A stretch of 5,086 bases of DNA from Boseongicola sp. SB0662_bin_57 (GTDB taxonomy: Bacteria; Pseudomonadota; Alphaproteobacteria; Rhodobacterales; Rhodobacteraceae): positions 1 through 5,086 of the forward strand of contig VXPN01000017.1 of assembly GCA_009839535.1 (NCBI GenBank), written 5' to 3'. Of this stretch, positions 1 through 5,086 are shown one piece after another. The notes beneath the pieces are model-generated. The model made no database searches, was not told the origin of the DNA, and saw only the letters and a program-made list of their open reading frames with translations. Position 1 is the stretch's first letter. Each line of letters opens with the position of its first letter. The position numbers were made by a program, and so were the translations under genes.

Positions 1-85
1 AAGTATGCAGGCTTTTCTCCCTAGGTCAACAAAATGGATTGCATACGGCAAGAAAATCTGGCTTTTTGGAGAAGAAACGGAGATT

Positions 86-161
86 GTCCGAAAAAGTTGT
101 CCTATGTTTAACAAATCGTGCGTAATGTGCAAACTTGTGTCGGGGAGAACCTTGTTCGGAC
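86..161. repeat. Imperfect inverted repeat, possible operator half-sites
   Basis: GTCCGAAAAA at 86-95 is the reverse complement of TTGTTCGGAC at 152-161 at 9 of 10 positions. The arms are 56 bases apart, so if functional they would be two regulator contact sites rather than a hairpin. The downstream arm almost abuts the ribosome binding site of the IclR gene, a plausible autorepression position. A match this good in a short leader has a fair probability of arising by chance, so the call is weak. Confidence 0.2.
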
Positions 162-162
162 T

Positions 163-168
163 GGAAGG
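163..168 (+). promoter_or_regulatory. Shine-Dalgarno site fixing the GTG start of the IclR gene
   Basis: GGAAGG lies 6 bases before the GTG at 175. An in-frame TGA at 169-171 rules out any earlier start in that frame. The next in-frame candidate, ATG at 196, has no purine-rich site before it. The GTG at 175 is therefore the best-supported start. Confidence 0.7.
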
Positions 169-174
169 TGAACC

Positions 175-909
175 GTGCGACTGCTGCAATCCCTGATGCG
201 GGGCCTCAAGGCGCTCGACATTCTCACCGCCTCGGCCGAGCCGATGCGCCTCACCAGGATCGCGGAGGAGCTCGGCATCGAGAAATCCAACGCCTCCCAC
301 ATTCTGAAGTCCCTCGTCGCGGCCGGATACGCCGTGCAGGACGAATCGCGGCGTTACCGCGCCGTGCGTGATCCGGAGGCCCGAAAGGAAGGGCATAGCC
401 TGAGCGAGGTCGTTGCCTGCAAGGAGCTCTGCCGGCCGATTCTGCAGCGGCTGGTCGAGGTGACCGGGGAATGTGCCCATCTCGCCGTCCTGGTGGACGA
501 GCGCGTGTGGTACGTCGACAAGGTCGATTCAACGCTCCCGCTCAAGGTCGACCATCCGATCGGCTCTCTCGCGCCCTTGCACTGCACGGCGCTTGGCAAG
601 GCGTTTCTTGCATTCGGTGGCGCAGGGATTCCCAGGACGCTGCCTTCCCATACCGCCCAGACAATTGTCGACCGCCACGTGCTGGAGAGTGATCTCGAAC
701 AGGCGCGCGTCAGGGGATTCGCCGTGGATGACGGTGAATTCGCCGAGGGAATCCGCTGCGTCGCGCGGCCGGTCTTCGATTCCAGGGACAGGATGATCGC
801 AGCGCTGGGGATTTCCGGACCGTCGGTGCGAATCGGGGATTCGCGCCTGGTGGAGCTGGGGCAGCTGGTGCGCAAGGCGGGAAACCCGTTCCTGAAGGAC
901 AGGCCCTGA
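175..909 (+). CDS. IclR-family transcriptional regulator
   Basis: Cytoplasmic DNA-binding regulator of 244 residues, a normal IclR length. Residues about 8-70 form the N-terminal winged helix-turn-helix: a GLKALDIL helix, then LTRIAEELGI (26-35) and the recognition helix KSNASHILKSL (37-47), followed by the wing. Residues about 80-240 are the effector-binding domain, shown by the SLAPLHCTALGKA segment (GKA at 141-143) and the late VARPVFD...IAALGISGP segment, both typical of the family. IclR proteins act as dimers or tetramers that bind a small carboxylate or sugar-derived ligand and repress or activate neighbouring catabolic genes. This gene leads a cluster and its stop is 2 bases from the dehydrogenase start, so it probably controls that operon and itself. 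The start is GTG, chosen for its ribosome binding site and the in-frame stop just before it. The family is certain; the ligand and mode of action are unknown. Confidence 0.93.
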   Translation: MRLLQSLMRGLKALDILTASAEPMRLTRIAEELGIEKSNASHILKSLVAAGYAVQDESRRYRAVRDPEARKEGHSLSEVVACKELCRPILQRLVEVTGECAHLAVLVDERVWYVDKVDSTLPLKVDHPIGSLAPLHCTALGKAFLAFGGAGIPRTLPSHTAQTIVDRHVLESDLEQARVRGFAVDDGEFAEGIRCVARPVFDSRDRMIAALGISGPSVRIGDSRLVELGQLVRKAGNPFLKDRP

Positions 910-911
910 CC

Positions 912-1994
912 ATGGCAGGCAAGCCCCTCCGAGTCGCCCTTGTCGGGACCGGTCGCATATCCGACCTGCATGCCATCGAGTACCTGCAGAACCCGGCTGC
1001 GCGGATCACGGCACTCTGCGACAGCAGCCCTGACCTGGCAAGAGACCGGGCGCGTGCGTGGGGCTGCGGCGAAGTTCACATCGACGACGACCTGGACCGG
1101 CTGCTGGCAAGGGACGACGTCGACCTGGTGGAACTGCTTCTGCCGCACCATCTGCACCTGCAGGCGGCGCTGAAGGCGATCAATGCCGGGAAGATCGTTT
1201 CCTTGCAGAAGCCGATGTGCATCTCCGTCGAGGAAGCTGACAGGCTTGTCGCGGCGGCGGAGGCGTCCGGGCGACCCTTCAAGGTGTTCGAGAACTTCAT
1301 CTTCCATCCGCCGGTGACGAAGGCACGCGCCTTGATCGAGGAGGGCGCCATCGGAGAGCCGCTGTCGATCCGCCTGAAGTCCAACCCGGGCAGGAGCCGC
1401 ACCGCCTGGGCGGTGCCGAAGGAGGCCGACGCCTGGCGGCAGGACAGGGGCAGGTCCGGCGGGGGGCCGCTGGTATTCGACGACGGGCATCACAAGTTCG
1501 CGCTGGCATGGCATTTCATGGGCGCGCCGAGCGAGGTGCACGCCTTCATTCACCAGGTTGAGCGGCCCGAGGGCGGCTATCTCGACGCGCAGTCCATCGT
1601 GTCCTTCCGGTTTCCCGGCAACCGGATCGGAAACCTGGAGGTGGTGCATTCCCCTGAACTCGAAATCACGTCGCTTCACTATGCCCAGGATGACCGCGTC
1701 GAGATTACCGGGACACATGGCGTGCTGTGGATCAACTGCGGGCATGGCCAGATTGGCAGGCCGCCGCCCGTCGCGATGTACCGCGACGGCGTCGTTACCG
1801 AATTCACTGACGTCGACATCGGCTGGGAGCAAAGCTTCGTGCAGTCGACCCGGCACTTCCTGCGCGTTCTGCAGGAGGGCGGCGAACCCGTGCTGACCGC
1901 ACGCCAGGCCCGAACGGTGCTTCGTTTCGCGCTTGCGGCCGAGGAATCGGCGCGCATCGGGAAAGCGGTGCTCCTGGGGGAGGATGACGGATGA
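912..1994 (+). CDS. Gfo/Idh/MocA-family NAD(P)-dependent oxidoreductase
   Basis: Probable dehydrogenase of 360 residues, the usual length, oxidising or reducing a sugar, cyclitol or derivative with NAD(P). The N-terminal Rossmann fold carries GTGRIS (12-17) in the dinucleotide loop. Asp37 ends the second strand, which often favours NAD over NADP. The family EKP motif is QKP here (99-101), keeping the catalytic Lys100. The C-terminal alpha/beta domain has GGPLVFDDGHHKF, giving Asp190 and His194 with the D-x-G-x-H spacing of the family; in inositol dehydrogenases the equivalent Lys, Asp and His act in catalysis. There is no signal peptide, so it is cytoplasmic. AAGGACAGG (895-903) is the ribosome binding site, inside the end of the IclR gene, and the stop overlaps the next start by 4 bases, implying co-translation. 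Pairing with an IolD-like enzyme suggests an inositol-dehydrogenase-like first step, but sequence alone does not fix the substrate. Confidence 0.93.
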   Translation: MAGKPLRVALVGTGRISDLHAIEYLQNPAARITALCDSSPDLARDRARAWGCGEVHIDDDLDRLLARDDVDLVELLLPHHLHLQAALKAINAGKIVSLQKPMCISVEEADRLVAAAEASGRPFKVFENFIFHPPVTKARALIEEGAIGEPLSIRLKSNPGRSRTAWAVPKEADAWRQDRGRSGGGPLVFDDGHHKFALAWHFMGAPSEVHAFIHQVERPEGGYLDAQSIVSFRFPGNRIGNLEVVHSPELEITSLHYAQDDRVEITGTHGVLWINCGHGQIGRPPPVAMYRDGVVTEFTDVDIGWEQSFVQSTRHFLRVLQEGGEPVLTARQARTVLRFALAAEESARIGKAVLLGEDDG

Positions 1995-3856
1995 CCATCC
2001 CGGCGACCCGCACGGAACGCGCGGCCTGGTTCGCGGGCAAGGGCGGGCTGAACGCTGCGCTGGAAGGACATGATTCCGAAGAGCCCGTCAGGCTTCCCGT
2101 GACCGAGGCGCTTGTGCTGGGCCTGCTGCGGCAGGGCGTGTCGAAATACCTCGTGATCTTCGGTCACGGATCGACCGAGCTGGGCGAAACCCTGCGCGTC
2201 TACGAGGCCGCCGGACTGGTCCGTTGCCATCAGTTTCGCAACGAGGTGGAGATGTCCCATGCGGGAACGGCGCTGCGCATGATCCATGACGAGCCCTGTG
2301 CCGTGGTGACCTCGATCGGGCCGGGAGCCTTGCAGGCAATGGCGGGTTCGTTGGCCGCGGCCTCGAACGGGGTTGGCATCTATCATCTGTACGGTGACGA
2401 GACCACTCATGGCGAAGGCTACAACATGCAGCAGGTTCCAAGGCCCGAACAGGGCCTCTTCGGACGCCTCACCGCTGCCATGGGTGGCGCCTACACGCTG
2501 TACGCCCCCGGCGCCGTGCGGGACGCCCTGCGGAAGGGCGCGGTTGCCGTGTTCCACCCAACGAAAGCGGGGCCCTTCTTTCTGAACCTGCCACTGAACG
2601 TGCAGCCTGCCGAAGTCCTTGTCCGGTTGGACGCCCTGCCGACCCGGCCCCGGTTCGCACCGCTTGCGCCGGTGGACGATGCCCTGGTCGACCGGGCGGC
2701 GGCCTTGATCTCCAGTTGCCCGCGCGTCGCGGTAAAGGCTGGCGGCGGCAGCCTGGGAGCGGCGCGCGAGCTTCGCAGGTTCGCGGAAGGGGCGGGCGCT
2801 GCGGTTGTGCTTTCGCCGGGCACCACCGGGGTTCTGCCCGATGACCATCCCCAGAACATGCACGTGGGCGGCACCAAGGGATCCATCTCCGGAAATTTCG
2901 CGATGCGCGCAGCGGAGCTCGCGATATTCGTGGGCAGCCGGGCTGTCTGCCAGAGCGACTGTTCGGGCATCGGCTGGCCGAGCGCCCGTCAAGTGATCAA
3001 CATCAACGCCGATGCCGGGGACGTTCAGCATTACAACCGAACCCTGGCCCTGCAGGGCGACGCCGCGGCCGTTCTTGACATGCTGTCGCATCGCCTCGCG
3101 CCGATGTCCGCGGCAAAGGACGAGTGGCTGGCGGTCTGCAAGTCAAGGAAAGCGGAATGGACGAGCTTCAAGCGGGCGCGGTTCGACGCCGGCCCGTTGC
3201 ATGACGACGTCTGGCAGCGTCCTGTTCTCACCCAGCCGCAGGCGATTCGCGTCGCGGACCGGTTCGCCAACCGTCATGGGGCCATCAAGCTGTTCGACGC
3301 CGGTGACGTGCAGGCCAACGGCTTCCAGATCGTGGAGGACGATGCACCCGGCCAGAGCGTCACCGAGTCCGGCGCCTCCTACATGGGGTTTGCGGTTTCG
3401 GCGCTCTTGTCCGGCGGGATTGCGGACGAGGGGCGATACGCGATCGCGTTCACTGGCGACGGTTCGTTCATGATGAATCCGCAGATCCTGATCGACGGGG
3501 TGGCGCACGGCGTGCATGGCACGATCCTGCTTCTGGACAATCGCCGCATGGCGGCAATCAGCGGACTTCAACTCGCCCAGTATGGTGCCGAGTTCCGCAC
3601 GAATGACGCCGTCGTGGTGGATTACGTGCGCATGGCATCAAGCGTGGCGGGCGTGCTCGCCCTGTCGGGCGGGCACGATCAGGACAGCCTGGACTCGGCG
3701 CTGGGCAAGGCCCATGCCCATTCCGGCCTCAGCCTGGTCCATGTGCCGGTGTATTATGGACCGGATCCGTTGGGTGGCATGGGCGCCTATGGCGAGTGGA
3801 ATGTCGGAAACTGGTGCGAGGCGGTGCAGCGCCGGTACAGCGAGACCCTGATCTGA
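1991..3856 (+). CDS. Thiamine-diphosphate-dependent enzyme, IolD-like
   Basis: Large ThDP enzyme of 621 residues with the three-domain acetolactate synthase fold. The pyrimidine-binding domain (about 35-215) has IFGHG (56-60) and FRNEVEM with the probable cofactor-activating Glu85. A central domain (about 225-370) follows. The pyrophosphate-binding domain (about 415-600) has GDGSF (489-493) and closes the Mg/ThDP motif with LLLDNRR (Asp516-Asn517). IFGHG, the RNE/KNE glutamate context, SIGPGA and LLDN rather than NN match what I recall of IolD, which hydrolytically opens the ring of trihydroxycyclohexane-1,2-dione in inositol breakdown. I therefore favour C-C cleavage of a cyclic or linear dicarbonyl made by the neighbouring dehydrogenase. 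About 35 extra residues precede the first domain. The ATG overlaps the upstream stop (ATGA), with a GGGGGAGG-type site before it. Other options are a 2-oxo acid decarboxylase or carboligase. The fold and cofactor are sure; the reaction is inferred. Confidence 0.9.
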   Translation: MTIPATRTERAAWFAGKGGLNAALEGHDSEEPVRLPVTEALVLGLLRQGVSKYLVIFGHGSTELGETLRVYEAAGLVRCHQFRNEVEMSHAGTALRMIHDEPCAVVTSIGPGALQAMAGSLAAASNGVGIYHLYGDETTHGEGYNMQQVPRPEQGLFGRLTAAMGGAYTLYAPGAVRDALRKGAVAVFHPTKAGPFFLNLPLNVQPAEVLVRLDALPTRPRFAPLAPVDDALVDRAAALISSCPRVAVKAGGGSLGAARELRRFAEGAGAAVVLSPGTTGVLPDDHPQNMHVGGTKGSISGNFAMRAAELAIFVGSRAVCQSDCSGIGWPSARQVININADAGDVQHYNRTLALQGDAAAVLDMLSHRLAPMSAAKDEWLAVCKSRKAEWTSFKRARFDAGPLHDDVWQRPVLTQPQAIRVADRFANRHGAIKLFDAGDVQANGFQIVEDDAPGQSVTESGASYMGFAVSALLSGGIADEGRYAIAFTGDGSFMMNPQILIDGVAHGVHGTILLLDNRRMAAISGLQLAQYGAEFRTNDAVVVDYVRMASSVAGVLALSGGHDQDSLDSALGKAHAHSGLSLVHVPVYYGPDPLGGMGAYGEWNVGNWCEAVQRRYSETLI

Positions 3857-3864
3857 CTCCCCGT

Positions 3865-3898
3865 TGAGGCAGCGCGTGGCAGAGGCTTCAGTTTTCTT
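3865..3898 (+). terminator. Weak candidate rho-independent terminator
   Basis: TGAGGC (3865-3870) can pair with GCTTCA (3885-3890) through 6 base pairs including one G-U, with a 14-base loop, followed at once by GTTTTCTT. It lies 8 bases after the stop of the thiamine-diphosphate enzyme gene. The T-rich run is unusual for this GC-rich region, but the stem is short and the loop long, so termination here would be modest. Confidence 0.3.
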
Positions 3899-4345
3899 GG
3901 CAGGACTCAGCCTTCGCGACGGACGCCGGATTCGTCCTTCAGGCGCTGGCAGTCCGCCGCGGCGGCACGGGGCGCAAGACGCCGGACGGCAGAGGCCTCG
4001 CCACATCAGACCCGTGACGAGCGGAAAGATGATGGGAGACGTGCAACGGGAAAGGGAACGATTCCGTCAAGAGCGCGGCGAACCGCCGAAGTCCCGCTCT
4101 CCTTGGTCTCCGTCGACACACGGATCAAGACGCTCGGAACCGGTCGCCCGGACGAAGGGTCGCAGCACTGGCCGTTCCGCACGGGCCGGCGCCGTGCCGG
4201 GTCCAAGTCACGAGGTCGACGGCTCAAGGGTGCGGTCGCATGGCACGGCGCTTGCAATGGCGGTGTTGCTGCGACACGCAATCCACGACCCGCAGCAAGG
4301 AACGGGGGAATTCGCGGCGCCGAAACTGAAGCCGCAAGCATCCGA
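3899..4345. other. Gene-free interval between metabolic and CRISPR-Cas blocks
   Basis: I find no recognisable gene on either strand. Translations of most of the interval are arginine-, proline- and serine-rich, as expected from out-of-frame reading of GC-rich DNA. The frame of the upstream enzyme gene, after its stop, stays open to 4510, but only 4082-4186 shows coding-like bias: about 63%, 57% and 86% G+C at codon positions 1, 2 and 3. The bias disappears at about 4203-4345. There is a 12-base perfect palindrome CCGCCGCGGCGG at 3954-3965 and a small GGCG/CGCC hairpin at 3971-3983, neither followed by a T run. No transposase, terminal inverted repeats, tRNA or CRISPR array is apparent. It is probably decayed or recombined DNA holding the boundary between the two gene blocks. 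Confidence 0.5.
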
Positions 4346-4510
4346 ATGGCCTTCGCCATCAACGTGCCGTGGAAGATGTGGACCACGCTTTGGGACGACG
4401 GGCATGTGTCCAGGTGGATGCCGCAGCGGTTCGTCGTGCCGGACAGCGGCGAACTGCATGATCCCGACGCCGGCCTGAACCTGTCCGGCGAGACGGGCGG
4501 AGCGATCTGA
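4346..4510 (+). pseudogene. Probable C-terminal remnant of type I-C Cas3
   Basis: A 54-residue in-frame stretch ends at TGA 4508-4510, 89 bases before cas5. Unlike the DNA just upstream in the same frame, it has about 89% G or C at third codon positions and a protein-like composition. It reads from MAFAINVPWKMW through DDGHVSRWMPQRFVV to HDPDAGLNL. The layout of a V-x-V/I-P start, an R-x-x-x-x-R-F-x-V strand and a final YDP-x-x-GL-like motif resembles the extreme C-terminus of many Cas3 proteins. Cas3 is the gene normally just upstream of cas5 in type I-C loci and encodes the nuclease-helicase that shreds targets. Full Cas3 is roughly 700-800 residues; no HD nuclease or DEAD helicase motif is present upstream in any frame. 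The ATG at 4346 has no ribosome binding site, so it is probably not a true start. It could instead be an unrelated small hypothetical protein. Confidence 0.5.
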
Positions 4511-4586
4511 CCGCCCTTGCCCCCGGTCGGATTTGATGACTACGCTGCAACTGCGACGCGTCGGAAGGCAAGGAAGTTGATGCGGC

Positions 4587-4592
4587 AGGAGG
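4587..4592 (+). promoter_or_regulatory. Strong Shine-Dalgarno site of cas5
   Basis: A perfect AGGAGG lies 7 bases before the ATG at 4600 and fixes the cas5 start. It shows that cas5 retains its own translation signal even though its usual upstream partner gene seems to be reduced to a tail. Confidence 0.8.
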
Positions 4593-4599
4593 CACTCGC

Positions 4600-5086
4600 A
4601 TGGCGGCGAACGGCATCCGGCTCCTGGTGAAGGGGCGGAATGCCTGTTTCACGCGACCGGAGATGAAGGCGGAAAGGGTCTCCTACGACGTGATGACCCC
4701 GTCAGCCGCGCGGGGCATTCTCGAAGCGATTCACTGGAAGCCCGCGATCCGCTGGATCATCGACCGGATCCATGTGCTGCGGCCGGTCCGGTTCGTGTCC
4801 GTCCGGCGGAACGAGATCGCATCGAAGATCCCGGCGGCGAACGTGAGGAGGGCGATGAAGTCGAACGACCTGAGAGGGCTGGGGCTTCACGTCGACGAGG
4901 ACCGCCAGCAGCGGTCGATGCTCTGCCTCGCCGATGTCGAGTACGGGATTGAGGCGCATTTCGAGATGACTCGCAAGGCCGGCCCCGAAGACAATCCCGG
5001 AAAGCACGCCGAGATGTTTCGCCGACGCGCGTCCAGGGGGCAGTGCTTCCACCAGCCATGTCTCGGCGTGCGGGAGTTTCCGGCGG
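4600..5086 (+). CDS. cas5c: Type I-C CRISPR-associated protein Cas5 (Cas5c/Cas5d), 3' end cut by window
   Basis: The first 162 residues of type I-C Cas5 are open with no stop to the window end; full proteins are roughly 215-240 residues. In type I-C systems, which lack Cas6, this RAMP-fold protein cuts precursor CRISPR RNA and stays on the crRNA 5' handle within the Cascade complex with Cas7 and Cas8c. Diagnostic stretches are CFTRPEMK (16-23), SYDVMTPSAARGILEAI (28-44), HWKPAIRW (45-52), VRRNEIASKIP (61-71), EDRQQR (93-98 region), EDNPGKH (130-136) and a final REFPA. Lys135-His136 match the catalytic Lys-His of the Bacillus halodurans enzyme. The position of its catalytic Tyr46 is His45 here, which I recall also in proteobacterial relatives. 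GRNACF (12-17) replaces the more usual GDYACF. cas8c, cas7, cas4, cas1 and cas2 would be expected beyond the window. Family assignment is near certain; activity is untested. Confidence 0.95.
   Translation, partial: MAANGIRLLVKGRNACFTRPEMKAERVSYDVMTPSAARGILEAIHWKPAIRWIIDRIHVLRPVRFVSVRRNEIASKIPAANVRRAMKSNDLRGLGLHVDEDRQQRSMLCLADVEYGIEAHFEMTRKAGPEDNPGKHAEMFRRRASRGQCFHQPCLGVREFPA

Larger units (their letters stand above)
1..174 (+). promoter_or_regulatory. AT-rich leader/promoter region of the IclR-led cluster
   Basis: No credible gene lies here. The first 120 bases are about 40% G+C, against a clearly GC-rich coding region downstream, which is typical of a promoter and operator region. Possible control elements are TTGTCC at 84-89 and again at 97-102 (13-base period), an odd palindrome TGTT-T-AACA at 105-113, and inverted repeats GTATGCA/TGCATAC (3-9 and 40-46) and GTCCGAA-type arms (86-95 and 152-161). 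No well-spaced sigma-70 -35/-10 pair stands out: TTGTCC at 84 and TATGTT at 103 are only 13 bases apart. The region most likely holds the promoter and the binding site of the IclR regulator encoded just downstream, since these regulators often control their own operon. That role is inferred from position and composition only. Confidence 0.5.

Noticed and set aside
5..196. Small + strand open frame of 63 codons in the leader, overlapping the IclR start
   Set aside because: The codon bias is unlike the other genes, no ribosome binding site precedes the ATG, and its cysteine-rich end arises from reading the IclR start in another frame.
354..1856. Long minus-strand open frame of 500 codons opposite the IclR and dehydrogenase genes
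   Set aside because: It has an arginine- and proline-rich composition with no family motif, and lies opposite two well-supported genes whose high third-position G+C suppresses stops on the other strand.
1679..3091. Minus-strand open frame of 470 codons opposite the ThDP enzyme gene
   Set aside because: It is a shadow of a clear enzyme gene with all cofactor motifs on the + strand; no recognisable domain and no ribosome binding site support it.
891..3943. Ten-base inverted match CCTGAAGGAC (891-900) and GTCCTTCAGG (3934-3943) flanking the operon
   Set aside because: Several 10-base matches are expected by chance in 5 kb, and there is no extension or duplication to suggest a mobile element.
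3954..3965. Perfect palindrome CCGCCGCGGCGG as a terminator or operator
   Set aside because: It has no loop and no T run after it, and GC-only palindromes of this size are common in GC-rich DNA.
4006..4386. Minus-strand open frame of 126 codons in the inter-block region
   Set aside because: It shows no family resemblance, and its start lies inside the better-supported + strand Cas3-like fragment.
3864..4478. Open frame of 204 codons after the ThDP enzyme
   Set aside because: The translation is Arg/Ser/Pro/Gly-rich with no motif, and its end runs out of frame through the Cas3-like tail.
4509..4528. Small inverted repeat GACCG/CGGTC after the Cas3-like stop as a terminator
   Set aside because: It has only 5 pairs with a 10-base loop and no T run; termination before cas5 would be unexpected.
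4702..5059. Two overlapping minus-strand open frames of 100 and 116 codons
   Set aside because: They lie opposite the unmistakable cas5 coding sequence and have shadow composition.

Overview
The window comes from a GC-rich bacterium, most likely a proteobacterium (possibly alpha-), judging by strong G/C bias at third codon positions, tightly packed genes and the gene families present. I cannot name a species. All recognised genes lie on the + strand and form two unrelated blocks.

Block 1 (about 1-3900) is a compact catabolic cluster behind an AT-rich leader (1-174; about 40% G+C over bases 1-120). It encodes an IclR-family regulator (175-909), a Gfo/Idh/MocA-family NAD(P)-dependent sugar or cyclitol dehydrogenase (912-1994) and a large thiamine-diphosphate enzyme resembling IolD (1991-3856). 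The first two genes are 2 bases apart and the last two overlap by 4 bases (ATGA), so they are probably one transcript. The dehydrogenase plus IolD-like enzyme pairing parallels the inositol route (IolG ... IolD): oxidise a ring polyol, then cleave the C-C bond of a dicarbonyl intermediate. The real substrate is unknown. No inositol dehydratase, isomerase, kinase or transporter gene is visible. A weak terminator-like hairpin with a T-rich tail follows the last gene.

Block 2 (about 4346-5086) is the edge of a type I-C CRISPR-Cas locus. The clear member is Cas5 (Cas5c/Cas5d), starting at 4600 behind a perfect AGGAGG and running off the window end. Just upstream, 4346-4510 encodes a 54-residue stretch ending in an HDPDAGL motif. 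It looks like the extreme C-terminus of a Cas3 whose helicase and nuclease parts are absent, so the locus seems to be broken at its cas3 end.

Between the blocks (about 3900-4345) there is no recognisable gene. It probably contains the junction joining the metabolic cluster to the damaged CRISPR-Cas locus. A short stretch (about 4082-4186) has coding-like third-position bias but no family I recognise. No CRISPR array, tRNA, rRNA or complete mobile element is visible.
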